The position numbers were made by a program, and so were the translations under genes. DNA of 64,000 bases from Capitulum mitella (lineage: Eukaryota > Arthropoda > Thecostraca > Pollicipedomorpha > Pollicipedidae): positions 11,444,095 to 11,508,094 of the forward strand of contig CP099842.1 in NCBI GenBank assembly GCA_030062745.1, written 5' to 3'. The notes under the pieces were generated by a model, which saw only the letters and a list, made by a program, of their open reading frames with translations, did no database searches and was not told the DNA's origin. Positions 45,718 to 58,774 of the stretch are shown here, in pieces (positions within the stretch are counted from its first letter, which is position 1; every line of letters starts with the position of its first letter).

Positions 45718-47299
45718 GACCTGAAGGCCTCAGCTCGTCCCTTGCACCAATTTCGACTGATGTGTCTCATTTATCACGTTCGAGATGTACATGAGGTGGT
45801 ACGTCTTCTACACGCATTCCCGCTTTCTTCCTTGGCCTTTGTGGTAGAGCGTCGAGACTGCCTGTCTCAGCGTCTGGAACCAGTGCAGCTACGGTCGTGT
45901 TGACCCGCTTTTGCTGCATGGCGCCACAACAGAACCCAGCGGAGGAGAGCGTTCAGAGCGGGGGGTTAGTCGCTTCTGTGCATGCCACACGAAAGCGTCA
46001 AGCATTAGTTTCCCCAAACGAGGTGGGTAGCTGATGCCGCGGCCCACCCTTGTTTCGCTGGAGCCATCAGCCGATGGAAGCGCATCGGGTGGAAAGCGCC
46101 GACTGCTGCTGGTCAGAATAACTTGCCAGAAACTAACGGTGTGGCTCTGATTGGGCGTTAATGGAACTCGCCAAACAGTTTCGCCTAAAAGACGATTGGC
46201 AAGCTCTGAAGCATTATCAATATTCAGTTGCACAGAGTGTCGGTAAACGGTTTAAAATCGACCTTGCAGACCAGTATTACAAGCAGAACTTCAAGGAATG
46301 CCTCGGGCAGATGGGTGCAAGTGCGAGGCTGTTTTAAAACAGGACCCAGCGCTGCGATGCCTCGCATCTGCATTCAGAGTACACGTGTAGAACAATGTAA
46401 TTTCCCTATCATCGACCAACAAAGCGCTCCACATCCTGGTGTAGTACCCAGGCTTGCATACCTGGCCTTGCTCCGTCCGCGCCGCGCAAGCCGGACGACG
46501 GCGCTCGACGGCCGTATGGTAATTCGTGTCCTGCTTACTGGCAAGGAGCACGGCCAGTTCGACTTCCAGACTGTTTCACGGAACAGCCGCTGACCGTTCT
46601 CCACGGCCAGCCCGACTGCCAGACCGCCGAAGGGAGCGTGACCATTTCGATCCCAGGCTGAGATACATATGCACGTAAACCATACGCAGGGAACTTCATC
46701 TCGCACTATTCGATGGCTAGGTAAGCTATTCAAGGTTTTCCGTTTGTTTTTTACTTTTATAGATGCCTGGGATTCTAGTCATTCCCAATTCCCAGGCAAA
46801 GCGCAAAGAAATGCGCAATTACGCCCACAAATGTATTGGGTTTATCGTATTTCTGGGTATTGGCGTCACCAAATAGAGATCGTGAATGCAAAGCGAACAT
46901 GTTTTTCTGAGGAGCTACATTTGAGACCGCTTCTAGAACTTACATGATGGAAACATAGCTAATCCGGTTCCGCTGCCAGTACAGTCGCAACGGGGCACCA
47001 CTGCGTTTCATGGCCCGTGGATCGGCTCCATCCTAAGAGCACTGACTTATCACACGTCCCACGATAGTGTTCGCCTCTGAAACACCACGGCCAGGTGAGC
47101 ATTATGCGGGGCCGTTGGTCCGTTCCTGAAAAGAGAACTTCAAGACAGACGACGAACCAGCCGTGAATTACAGCGTTACGAACGCGACACGCTGTCCTAC
47201 TCGGGCGTTTGCTTCACTTTTGCATATAGATCCATCCGTGTTGGGACAGGCGTCACGTACAGCTTTCCACGCACGAGCATCTTCAATGGCAGGTGAAAA
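45718..47299. other. Unassigned DNA
   Basis: Frames up to 121 codons on both strands between 45889 and 46733, none with a domain that I can name. If the integrase-tail reading at 45529-45717 is right, this is where the rest of that element would lie, but I could not confirm it. Confidence 0.4.
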
Positions 47300-48130
47300 C
47301 CGCAACGCCTAATTAAGACCTTACAGCGGGTTACTGACATTTGCGCAGGGAACGTCATAAATTTCTGTTAGTTGCAAAAGTAAAAAGCCGTACAACGCAC
47401 ACCTCAACAGAAAAATGTAATGTTCGATATGCATTACACGTATCGCACATCCTATGTCGCCTTCCGTGACACAGCCCTCGCACCCTACAGTGATGTAAAA
47501 AATCTGGGCATCATTGTTGACCAAACCCTGTCGTATGGTGTTCCCGTGTCCCACGTCAGCCGCTGCTGCGCAGGCAGCTTGGCCGGCCTCTTCTACGCCT
47601 GCCACCTGATAACGGACGGCGTCAGCACTACGATGGTCATGGTCCTTCTCTTCTGCACGTCAGATACTGCATTTCGGTCTGTGCCAATGACACTAAAAAG
47701 AACATGGACAGAATTCAAAGTCTCGGACTTTGGCGCTCGGGTTATCTTTGGACCACGTATCCGACCTGCGAGAGAGGCTGGGCTGGATGACCGCACAATA
47801 ACTAGCTGTCACCAGCATACTAAGCCTGGCGCACAAGGTTACGGTCTGCGGTGTGCCGGGCTCGACCATCATCCGAGCGGATACCTCTATACGAGCGCTG
47901 AGCACGAGACAAGACCATCTGCTCTCCGTGCCCCGCTCGAGGACCGAGGCCGGTAAGCAGCGCTTCTCCGCCAGAGTGCCTGTTACATGCAAGGAGCTCC
48001 CGCCCGACTCACGGGACTAAGACCGTGGACATTCGCACGCGCCGCAAGGCGGTATTCTCTAGATCGGCCGCCGAACTAGGTCGCTGCCGGAAATGCGCGC
48101 GTGCGGGTGTGTCGGCCAGTCTGTTCTTGT
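47300..48130 (+). pseudogene. Non-LTR retrotransposon reverse transcriptase C-terminal remnant
   Basis: The plus strand carries the region downstream of the catalytic core of a CR1/L2-like polymerase. VTDICAGNVINF is the thumb-side helix, followed after stops by DVKNLGIIVDQTLSYGVPVS and HVSRCCAGSLAGLFYACHLI. FGARVIFGPR comes next, then in another frame RLGWMTAQ-stop-LAVTSILSLAHKV, TRQDHLLSVPRSRTEAGKQR and FSARVPVTCKELPPDSRD ending at a TAA (48018-48020). At least two frameshifts and three stops are present. The YADD-bearing part was not found, so the copy is 5'-truncated, as is usual for such elements. Confidence 0.88.
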
Positions 48131-48856
48131 CGGTATGCGCATGAGCGTTGTGTGTATTTGTAAACGACTCCATGATTTGTTCCTTCACCTGTGACTCGGA
48201 GATGAATAGCCAATGAAATTAAGGATAACCCCACGACGTCAGTAAATACATACATGCATACATATATGTGCACAAAGCAGAAAACTGAACACTCCTTTCA
48301 CCATAGTTCAAAACACCCTTACCAACGAGAGATCTTGGACTAAGAATCGGCATCGCAGCGTAACACCCAGGAAAGGTGCTACGCTGAAAATTGTCCCAAT
48401 GGCCAATTTTCCTGATTAGATGACCATTTCCAGTGAAATGCAACGAGCAACATTTCGCAAAGTGGTTGTTCTCACGTGTCGTTTTGTGAGGTGCCTGTCG
48501 GGCTGCCATATGAACAGGTCTGGCCGGTTTCGCCGGAACGGCTTAATTTCCGGCCAATTTGCCTTGAAATGTCACTGCATTGCTACAAATTAGTGATTAA
48601 AGCTGTTAAGATATCTGAAAGCATTCCCATGCATTCTTTTCACATTTCTGATTTTCACACGCACATTAATGCTACAGGAGGCAAACATGGCACTTCTTAT
48701 CTGGAAGCGTAATGGTTAATTTTTCCATAAAAGACCTCAAACTCAAGAGAAACTACAAGGCATCACTGGCTGTATGGTTGTGAAATATGTCACTGTGGCA
48801 ATACCGTGTGAGAAAACTCAAAAGGAAACTGAAACTGAAACTCAAAGTTTCATACG
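48131..48856. other. Unassigned DNA
   Basis: Includes an alternating ACATACATGCATACATATATG stretch near 48246-48268, possibly the microsatellite tail of the retrotransposon. Nothing else recognised. Confidence 0.45.
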
Positions 48857-49570
48857 ACTGACCCGGCAACGCCCAGGAGGGTGTTAAAAAGGGCACCTCC
48901 TCGGTTTTTCCTGAATAACGTCTGAACCGTTAGAGTCGGTCCAACCAAATTTCGAAGACCTGCTCGTCAATCAAATTTACATGCTTTGACATCAACATCA
49001 TTTCCGTGATTGGTCAGGTCATGGAAATATGACGTCATAAGTGAGCCCTGACATGCATGTTTTCACCTCTTGCGGCGGTGGTGCGAACATGCTTCGGTTT
49101 TTATAATGTTCGAGAATATAATACATGAATTATTTGGATTTACATGGGATATCACCTCCAAAAGGATATACAACGCTGACACGTAAACATAAGAGGTCAT
49201 GCTAGGTCACATGCACGATGGCAATTGGACTGATGTGCCCCATCGTTCAAGCCAGGCAAGCATATGCGCCTTCCATATATGCGTCTCTCAACAAGGTTCA
49301 CCAAAGACAACGTGAGGTCATGTCAGGTCACGTCATAGGTAGACGTCGAAAAAAAATGAAATGCAACATTGTGGAAAATCGTTCAGTAACAGCAGACAGC
49401 AATTATTATTTCCAGTCAGAAAAAGGAAAATGACTTTCTGACTTTCTGTACTTTCTGTACTTTGGCGGAGCTCGATTAACCTGACCCAAGTCACTCGTAC
49501 TTGGAGGTAAGTGCATTTATTCTGTAGATTAACTTGGGTAATTGTTTTTAGACCAGATGAACAGAACTGG
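48857..49570 (+). mobile_element. Family B repeat, copy 3
   Basis: Begins CTGACCCGGCAACGCCCAGG (TTAA decayed) and matches copy 1 in order. It carries AAAAGGGCACCTCCTCGG, TTTGACATCAACATCATTT, GGTCAGGTCATGGAAATATG, AACATGCTTCGGTTTTTATA, CATGCTAGGTCACATGCACG, TATGCGTCTCTCAACAAGG and GACAGCAATTATTATTTCC. A short CTTTCTGACTTTCTGTACTT repeat occurs near 49433-49462. No coding capacity. Confidence 0.75.
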
Positions 49571-49843
49571 ACGTAAAAAAACAATGGCTTCTGTTCAGCA
49601 TTTAATACTGTTTGACTTCAGTTAACCTGATCCATGTTTCCTGTACGTTCGGAGTGTCAGTTTGTCGCACAGACTAACTTCCCACAATGTTTTGTACTGT
49701 CTGTCCGGCAGCGTCTGTTCCACACGCCTCATGCCAGTTCTGCGGCCCGACGAGCGTGTGGTCGTCCGTCGCCGACGATGCATCGGCAGTGAAGCCGGCC
49801 TATCGGCTTCGCCGGGTCGTAGTGCAAAAGCTTTAGGACTCGT
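49571..49843. other. Unassigned DNA
   Basis: Short stretch before copy A4 of family A; nothing recognised. Confidence 0.4.
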
Positions 49844-51048
49844 TTAACCCTATTCCCGGAGGGCTAGACGGTATGGTCGATTCCCGGCGGGGGGGATTCG
49901 GCCCCCCTCCCGAGATCTCGAGAACTACACATCCGATTTCATCGCAACAAACGGCAATCTATTTGCCATGACGTACATTTTTATGCAAACAAATCTTCAG
50001 AATTCTGAAAGGGGTGGCTACAGGGGGTCAAAAACGTAAAATTAGGGGTATATTTGAGCTTCTTATAACTCCGTTGTTTATGGACCGATTTTGATGAAAC
50101 TGCCATAAATCAAGAGATTATGGATATGGCTTCTGCCATTGGTACACACATCTAAAATTCTGAGGACATTCATGGGCGTTCACAGGGTTTCAAAAATAGG
50201 AGGATTAGTTTTTCAGCAACTGAATGAACACAAAAGGCAAATACACTTTTTTGGCTTCTGCTAGTCATGTTATGCTAAAGAAGTACAAATCGCATTACAA
50301 TGTTTGTATAATGTTAGCATAGGCGGTGCCAGGGACATGAAAAAAGGGAAATGTCATGGTCAGACGTTCTTCAGATCAGCCTGTGACTTTTGACCTTAAA
50401 TGACCTCCGGTGACCTTGGAGCCACTTGGAATGATCTCGTATGCATTTGATATTATCTGTAAACGTTTTCAGTCATTTGAATTCACTCTATTTCAAAAAC
50501 TGCATTTTATGGCTATTGCGATATAGGGTATGCGCACTGACATTCTAGGTCATAGCTCCGTGACCCGACCGGATATCAAGCTGAAACTTGATACACAAGT
50601 AGAGGGCACGATTCTATGTCATACATATTCCGGGTTTGGCATCTGAAAAACACAGCACCGAAATTATTGCTATAAAACAAAATTTTGACTTTTGACCTTC
50701 ATCTAACCTTGTAAAGTGACCTCACATGAACAAAATTGTATCTGCATGTTGTCCAACTATTTTGCTATACATCCATATAAAGTTTTAAGTTCTATGTTAA
50801 AAACGATATTTTTGGCAGAAATTTTCCTTTCACCCTCAACATGGCCAAAAATGGCCTGAGGTGCCTCCCAAAAACGTTGCCTGACTCTGCCCCTGTGCAA
50901 GTTAGGATTCTGAATTTTTCACGGCACGTAGGAGGAATAGCTAGGAAAAGTTACCAAGTTTCGTGAAGCTGAGTCAAAAAGCCTGGAATTGGCAAGCAAA
51001 AAACACGAGGGGGCGGATTTATCTCTCCCCTGCCGGGAACAGGGTTAA
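49844..51048 (+). mobile_element. Family A element, full-length copy A4
   Basis: TTAACCCTATTCCCGG at 49844 and CCGGGAACAGGGTTAA ending at 51048 are the inverted ends, with one mismatch. It is colinear with A1 over 1.2 kb and the most similar copy to it by eye, including identical GTTAGCATAGGCGGTGCCAG and ACTCCGTTGTTTATGG. No open frame is shared with A1. Confidence 0.92.
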
Positions 51049-54000
51049 AATTGAAAAGTTCAGTCAGAAAAGATACAACTGGAGCACAGCAGGCGGTATC
51101 AAAACTTGCATTGATCTAGCATTGTTTTAGCAAAAGTTTGACAAATCATGAGAGGTGACACTTTTTTACCCCCATCCCCATCCGCACTGCACCCATCCCT
51201 GCTAGTGGGCATGTTAAGAAAAGGTCTATTTTCATTTGGGCTGCAGCAGACGGCGAAACAAATCTAACGAATGGTATGCAGCGTTCCTGTTCCTGTTTCT
51301 GTCTTCTTTGAGATAGCTATCATCTCTGACACATGCGAGTGTGTCACATGCGAAGTACAGAAACGTTATTTTTGGTTCGCGTACGATGGATAACAGATGG
51401 ATGGATAATAATGGATGGATAACAGAGACAGACCTTCGAGGACGAATCTTCTAACGATGAACCATTGTTATTGACAACGCCATAATCGCTGCTGCACCTT
51501 TACTTGAGGGACAAACTCCGTCAACCTTCCGTGCTTTCTTCCGAAATTAGCTCGGTGTTTTCCGGTGATAACCAAGATGAGGCAGTTTCCCTCTGACACC
51601 ATAGACGGACCTTTTTGCCAAACGAAACGCCACCGAAATAGGTCTTAACAATCGCTGTGAGAGGGACAGATACGCGTCAGAGACCAGAGGTCATGCTTCC
51701 AGCGGCAGGCGCGGCCCACGTATTCTCACAACCAAGTAGCACAGGACACCAGCCGGCGGGCGAGCACAGCTGGCTGAATTAGCAATCGGTGCCGAGAGCG
51801 CAAGCGTTTTTTTTTTGTCGCTAATAAGAGGCCGGAAAGCTAACGGAATTCCCGTAGTGGGTCCACTGCGGTCGTTCATTTTCCCACCGAGCATAAAGAT
51901 ACCGCATGCACCGGTGAACGTAACATGTGATCCCAGAGCCGCAGTAACACGGCAGCATGCATGTGGTTCAGCCCAAGCATGCCGACGTCTGCGGTACGAC
52001 AGTAGTCACGTGCACAATGTTGAGGCGGCGCTTCCAGGCTGCGGATGCGTAGTTCGTCCAGTTCACGACATGGCACGCGGCACGACTCAGCGTCTTTGCT
52101 GCGTTGTTCTGTTTAACTCATTCAGTGGTCTGCATGCACCGCGTGACAGCGGCAAGTTGAGGATGGCTATTCTGTCGATGAAACATGCACGGAAGTTTAA
52201 TCCACTGACAATTTATTAACTATTTACTTTACCCCTTGCGCTTTCACTCGATGTGCCAGAGAAAGATTTCCATCTTGAATAGGCCATGAATATTCAGACA
52301 CATTTGCAAAACACCGATCTGCGACTGCCCGCAGTGACGTCATCCTCTTTTGAGGCTAATGTTCTGACAAATTGGTTGTCAAAGGCAGAGAGGAGACTCC
52401 AGTGAGCAGCAGTTATCAAGAGCTCATTTCACTCTCTCGCCCCCGGAGCACACTTGTCTGCGGGCATTCCTGGAGACGCTCGTCCTTTATAGGAAAATGC
52501 TCGAATCGCCCGAGGGCACCGGGCTGGGGGACGGTGCCCTCATTAGCTCCGCCTGAATCCTCGGGTGGCCCTGTTCGCTGGCCGCGCACTATCCAAAGGC
52601 GCCGTGTAAGAGTGAGCCTTGCGGACATTATTCAAAACTCGGGCTGCACTCCGCATGCTCCAGCTGTCGGAACAGTCCAGCTATTCCCGTCGCGCCTCGC
52701 TTGCTCAATACACCGCCAGACATCCTACCGTGGGTAAATTGCGCCAGTAACTTAGGGCGTAATGACCTCACTAGACTGGGTGCTGGGCGGGTTTTCCAGT
52801 ACTTGGGCAAGGGGTGGACCGACAATGGCGGGAAACGACACGGCCAGGTCGCCCCAGCGGACGATTCGGGTGAAGGAAAAACACACGCCATGGGAACAGA
52901 CATCAAAATATTCAGTACAGCTTTGGAAATATTTGGCGCCATGGTCTGTATTACGAAACTGATTACCTATTTGGCACGTACTAGTTCGTTTTTTTAGACC
53001 CAGCGATGTCCTACATGTTGCTTGTTTGCTATTGGGGATTGCTTTTCCTTTTCACGAAATGTTCTTCCCACTCGTGGCGGAAGAACACCAACATTTCCTT
53101 TCCTTTGGATTTATGAATCACCTGATCTCGCTCGAAGTTAAAGACCTTTGTATCATGTCAACAAATTGATGTGCCGTAAATACTGGGGACCAAATATGGC
53201 ATAATACAATAATTCTGTTGCCGTCAAACAATAGGCGTGAACGGAGAAATGCAACCTTGTTAAGCTAATGTATTCCTGGATACGCTGAAAGAAATTACAA
53301 ATACAGAGCTAGCAGTAAACCGTGAACATTTGGGACTTCGCAAATATTTGTTATACATAAAGTCGTTGTTATGTATTACATGAATGATAATTTATCAGAA
53401 CTACACCAATCTCTGGGAGGATCGTGCCTGCGGATGACAACTGTTTTCGTTTAGCATCGGTGGCTTTTTTATGGGTTCTAATTGCCTTTGGCGAGTCATA
53501 ACAACAACGTTTAGATCATTTCTTTTTTACTTTCCTTTTTAATACAACGCTCCTATTCCATACGTGAGGAGTAGCTAAGGAAATCAGCTACGAACATCAA
53601 GAGCAATGATGCAGTACATTAGGGATTTTCATGAGATGTTTCTTTTACAAAAGAACGCGTAACACGTTCCATGGAAATGACTGACAAATCGTTTTCATCC
53701 AGCCCTCTAGTATGGTACAACTTGCGCATACTTCTACAAGATGGCAACAAATGCTAAGACTCACAAACGACGAAAGAAAGTGTAACGGATCCTCATTTCG
53801 ATAAACTCAGTATCCCGATCGGCTATCGCCTTTTCATCGTAAATTTTTTATAGGTCTGTTGGTCTCAGCTCGTAAATCTATGCTAATGGAATCATAAAGG
53901 GTTTGACCACAGCTATCCTACCATCATTCAAGACGGAAAACTGGAGCGCGCTCGTATACACCAGACAATGAGCCTGACCTCTGAACCGCTCTGGCCTCCG

Positions 54001-54059
54001 ACCTCTGACCGCGCTGATGTCCCAACAGAATGCCTGAAACGCCTACCACAGGCTTTCTC
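51049..54059. other. Unassigned DNA with a moderate GC patch
   Basis: No gene is supported. TGGATAACAGATGGATGGAT-type repeats lie at 51388-51425. From about 52430 to 52900 GC content rises, and a self-complementary GAGGGCACCG...CGGTGCCCTC motif lies at 52513-52540. The rest is AT-rich without recognisable structure. Confidence 0.45.
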
Positions 54060-54069
54060 ACATATCATC

Positions 54070-54250
54070 ACTCACTGCGAGCCGGCCGCTTTAGAGGCGT
54101 GTTAACGGCGGCACAGAGAATAACTGTCGCGACGTCGGCGCGGACCACCCGGTCCACTCTCCGGCCCGCCGGCTCCGCACGCTGAACGCTCTGTACGGCC
54201 AGGCCGGCACTCGTAAAAACCGACCAACAGCCCTGCTCCGACAAGCGATT
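54070..54250. other. Small GC-rich island
   Basis: About 180 bases rich in CpG and GCCGGC in AT-rich surroundings, similar in composition to the larger islands at 25-35 kb. Confidence 0.5.
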
Positions 54251-55138
54251 ACTTAACCCTGACATCCTCTGGATGTTACGTTATTGTGTTCGGTTCAAGA
54301 ACTTCACCCTGGGGATAATGTAATACTGATGTCTAAACTTCTAGGTTTTCTGCTTTAAAGTTTAACTTAGTCACGCATGTTCTGCTTTGCAATGCAACTG
54401 AATCCACATTTAGTCTATCCTACAATTTGGAGTTAATTTCAGAACGAAGCATTAAACGTATGACCTTGCGATTTTTCAAACTACATACCCCTTCAGACTA
54501 GCATGTTACCTTGCTCAGCGAAAAAGCATTGTTCACCAGGACATTATAGATACCCATACGGCATTAAGTCACATTTTTACCGACAAGGCTTGCATGTACT
54601 TTCGCGTTGTCCCCTTTTCGACATACTTCGCGAGTCACAGATAAGTTCATACAGGTCGCAGTTGGCACGCAAGTTCCATAGCAGCCTTTTTTCTGATCTG
54701 CCTGTTTTTATAGCAGGAATGAGTCTCTAGCACAAATAAAACATTGCATAAACCGAAAGCCAAAGTCATGCTGGAGCTTTCCGCAGCCTTTTACTTGACA
54801 ACATTTTAAAACCCAGAGATCACATCATACCCTAAGTTAACGTCGTGACCCATATTTGCTGAGCCATTTTCTGCGAGGAATGTTGGCAGCAGCGTGGCGC
54901 AGTCTAATATCCGATTTTGACAAATTCGAATCTTGTTAGTCTTTCACAGCGATTCTAAAGCAGACGACTCAGGGCAGCCAATGTCTGTAAATGACGGGGG
55001 CCGAGCCGAGGTCCCGACAACCTAACCCCTCCTCCAAATATGGATTTCTCAACGGATTTGGCCCATTGTTTTTTGACCAACGGAAATTTATCAGTTTTTT
55101 GTTAATGTTCATCAAATGACTAAATTACATTTATCCCG

Positions 55139-55171
<33 letters not shown>

Positions 55172-57079
55172 GTATATATATATACTCCACATTCATATAT
55201 ATGTACACATTAATATATGTATATATATATATATTCATATATATACATACATACATATGTACATATAGAAGATAGAAAAGTAGATAGATACATCGCTTTA
55301 GACTTCATTCTTTACTTTCTGCCTTTGTCTTTTCTCATGCAGCCGTTCGTTTCATTATTATTACTCATTTCCCTTTAAAACCGGCAGAAAACATTGGAAG
55401 GGGGGGGGCACAAACCAACAATGGGTCAGCCACAGACCTCTAAAAAGAATACAGATTGACACCCTGGACCAACTAACGCCAGACGAGATACAAGACTCTG
55501 GACGCCTGAGCCCAAGAGGCTGTGCGTCCTAGCTCGCAGCAAACAAACAAAGAGATTCTAAATCATTCACGTTCGCATGAAAACCGTTCCTTATTATAAA
55601 TGTCGTAGTTAACAAATGGGTAAATGGGTAAATACAAATAAACAAATGGGTAGATAATCGTTCTGTAGTTATTAATTTTGGGTTCGGATTTTGCCTCGGA
55701 GGGGTGGGGAGGGGGCAAACTCGCCTCTCCCTGAGGTATTTCGCGGAAAGCTGAGAAACAAAGCAACACCAAGAGACTTTGTGTTATATACCGTTAAATG
55801 GGCGTCTCGCACATTACTTAGAAATGTCTAAATTAGCCAAATTTTGTCATTTTCAAATCAGCGTTGGTTTAGTTTGCGGCGTTCCGTGGGTGACAAAACG
55901 CTACATTTATTTGACTACAAAAATTCTTTTTTTAAACATGGAGTACTGGAACTTGCCATGCATGTTTACATGGAGGTTCGAAATAAAATTTTAAGTTTAA
56001 CGCCACCTCATGTCGGCCAAGGTCATGCCACGTCGTAATACGTGGAAAGGTCCGGGTGACTGCTGGACGGAGCTGAACTCGTTGCTGTGCATACTAACCT
56101 TATTAACCCCTTATAACCCTTAACAACCTCATTCGGTTTTCTTAAAAGTTTTCATGATTAACAGTTTGGCAAATTTTAATCATTGTTTAACAAAATGGTG
56201 AACACAGGGAGTTCTTTTCCCCTCTCCCCCTTCCACGAAATTTGCAAATGACGATTTCCCTAAATTCAAGACTTATTTTCTTCTGGTTCCTTTTTTAACG
56301 CACAGGTTTGTCGGCGCATTGCTGATACCTAGCTGTTTTGCTAGACTGGCTAAAATCACCATTTGTTCATGAGATCTTCCATATGATACAAAATACACCA
56401 TGTCTTTTCGAGAAGGCTGTCTGTCCACGAGCATTTCGTGGCGTGATGTGCGTATCATGTACACGATTTTGTTCTGCTGACGTTCTTACTAAAGCAGGCA
56501 CTAGACTGGCAATTAAAACTAAAGCAAAAGCATTCATTCACAACACGTAAAGTCGAATATCTTCAGCATACGGTCGTGGGATTTGTGCTATAAAGAAACA
56601 CCTTCTTTCGACGTTAAACAGAATGCCATCATTGTCATCTTTAGCCTTGAATCGATGTTGGTACGCAAATCGACTTAGATAAAAAACCATGCGTTCTGTT
56701 GTGCTCTTTTCAAAAGGTAAAACGGATAAAAGCGTGACATCGCTGTTACTCACGGGCCCAGTGATGTGTGATTAGGAGCCACCAGGGTCATGGACAGACC
56801 CTTCTGCCTACCACAGGATATTTATAGCTCACACAATTCTCAGCAGCGCCTCCAAAGGCCGGACCACAACCCATTCATTCGGAAACTGACGGAAAAATTA
56901 ACATACATTACGAGGAAAGAACATCGTGTGGACCAAAAACTACTGATACCCCAATCTGACCAATTAGATGCACGCGCCAGTAAGAGAAAAAGCGTTGTAG
57001 TACCATTCCGGCATCAGTGGCATTTCTTAAGACCTGCTCCTCAGGCACAAGGCCGCCGCCGCTAAGGCTTGCATAATAT
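54251..57079. other. Unassigned DNA with AT microsatellite
   Basis: No gene is supported. An interrupted TATATA/TGTATA microsatellite runs from about 55139 to 55266. At 54889-54945, CAGCGTGGCGCAGTC followed by ATTCGAATC resembles the A and B boxes of a tRNA-derived element, but no cloverleaf forms. A G run lies at 55401-55408. Confidence 0.45.
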
Positions 57080-58224
57080 TTAACCCTATTCCCGGCAGGG
57101 GGGGGGGGCTGAATTGGCCTCCCCCGGACTTTTTGTTTGCGAATTCCGAGGGCTTTTGACGCAGCCTCACGAAACTTGGTCACTTTTCCTGGCTATCCTT
57201 TTCTACGTGCTGTAACACAATTTTAATTCTATTTTTCTCAGGGGCGGAGCCAGGCAACGATTTTGGGAGGCACCTGAGGCCATTTTTGGCCCTGCTGAGG
57301 GTACAAGGAAAATGTCTGCCAAAAACAGCGTTTTTGGGAAAAATCTTAAAACTTTATATCGATGTATAGGAAAATAGTTGGGCAATATACAAATACAATT
57401 TTGCTTACCAATGCCAAACCCAAAATATGTATGACGCAGAAGGGTGCCTTCAACTTCTGTACCAAATTTCAGCTTGATATCAGGTCGGGTCACGGAACTA
57501 TGACCTAAAATGTCAGTGCGCGGACCCTATGTCACAACAACCGTAAGGCTGAATTTTAGGAATACAGTGAATTCAAATCATTGAAAACATTTTCAATGAT
57601 CTTACGAAACCTACACAAAAATCATTCCAAGTAAATCTAAGGTCAATGGAGGTCATTTAAGGCCAAAGGTCGTTGGCTGATCTGAAGAGTATGTGACCAT
57701 GACAGTTCCTCCTTGTTCATGTCCCTGGCGCCGCCTATGCCAACATTATACAAATATTGTAATACGATTTGTACTTCTTCAGCATAGCATGACTAGTAAA
57801 AGCTAATAAAAAAGTATTTTTAAATTTCTTGTTAATTCAGTTTTCGAAAAACTAATCCTTCTATTTTTGAAACCCTAGGAATGCCTATGAATTCCCTCAA
57901 AATTTCGAGTGTGTGTACCTATGGTAAAAGTCCCGTTCATAATCTCTCGATTCATACCAATCTTAACAAAATCGGTCCAAAAACAACACAGATATAATTA
58001 GTCTAAAAATATCCCCCATTTTGGCTTTTTTGCCTCCCTATATCCACCGCTTTAAGAATTCTGGAAACCTCTTTTTTTTGTGAAAATGCAGTTCACAACG
58101 TGACAAATCGATTGCCGTTTGTTGCGACGAAATCGGTTGAGTAGTTCTTAAGATCTTAGGGGGCTGAATCCGCCCCCCTGCCGGGAACCGGCCATCCCGT
58201 CTGGCCCTCCGGGAATAGGGTTAA
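57080..58224 (-). mobile_element. Family A element, full-length copy A5, minus orientation
   Basis: TTAACCCTATTCCCGG at 57080 and CCGGGAATAGGGTTAA ending at 58224 are exact inverted ends. The interior is colinear with the reverse of A1 (CGCCTATGCCAACATTATAC, CTGGCGCCGCC, CAATCGATTGCCGTTTGTTG). It is 1145 bp, slightly shorter than A1 through small deletions. TTAA is present at both outer borders. Confidence 0.92.
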
Positions 58225-58441
58225 GCTGCCTCGTTATAAGAAATGTGCAGATGGTACATTTCATGACACTTAATTTGAAATTAACTGTAGTAATCAGCCT
58301 GTGTCAAAAGTTCTAGAATGCAAAACCAGGTCATTGTGCAATGAAGCGGTTGTCTGTACTGGTAGAAGTACCTTACATTCGCACTGAGCTCAAGGACATT
58401 TTTCATGCACATGAATAATAACGTGTAGATGAGAACAAATT

Positions 58442-58774
58442 GTGTTTACCCAGTTGCTCCTGATCGCGACAATGGTCTGGCGGTTTCATGTTATTTTCAT
58501 CATATCAGATGTTGCGTCGAAGTTGGAAATGGAATGTAGGACGTTCCAGACAGTACATGACCAAAAGTTTATGTTTTATAATCAACCGTGCAGCTACAAT
58601 GGGAATGTGTGCTTAGTGAAGTTGCATGACAACGACGACGCGGGTTACCTTGAGCTCTTTTGTTCCACACAGAGCGCAACGCCAGTTCAAACGAGCACGG
58701 ACAAACACAAGAAACTAGAATACAAGTCCGAAACTTTACACTGGACGCTGGCCTCCGTCACTGTGAACCGTTAA
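58442..58774 (+). CDS. Small open frame, possible 3' exon or chance
   Basis: An open frame runs from 58442 to a TAA at 58772-58774. The first ATG is at 58472; before it, TGTGTTTACCCAG ending near 58454 would make a good splice acceptor, so this could be a terminal exon. The predicted product is about 100 residues. It starts with a hydrophobic stretch (VIFIISDVASK), then MECRTFQ, QPCSYNGNVC and LELFCSTQS, giving four cysteines suited to two disulfides, and ends in a polar tail. It resembles a small secreted protein but matches no family that I know. No polyadenylation signal or upstream exon was found, and at this length chance is a serious alternative. Confidence 0.25.
   Translation: MFTQLLLIATMVWRFHVIFIISDVASKLEMECRTFQTVHDQKFMFYNQPCSYNGNVCLVKLHDNDDAGYLELFCSTQSATPVQTSTDKHKKLEYKSETLHWTLASVTVNR

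Noticed and set aside
48246-48268. ACATACATGCATACATATATG repeat as a regulatory element
   Set aside because: A short degenerate dinucleotide/tetranucleotide repeat, common by chance.
54889-54945. tRNA gene (A box GTGGCGCAGTC, B box ATTCGAATC)
   Set aside because: No acceptor stem or anticodon arm can be folded, and the boxes are too close together for a normal tRNA; at best a decayed tRNA-derived fragment.
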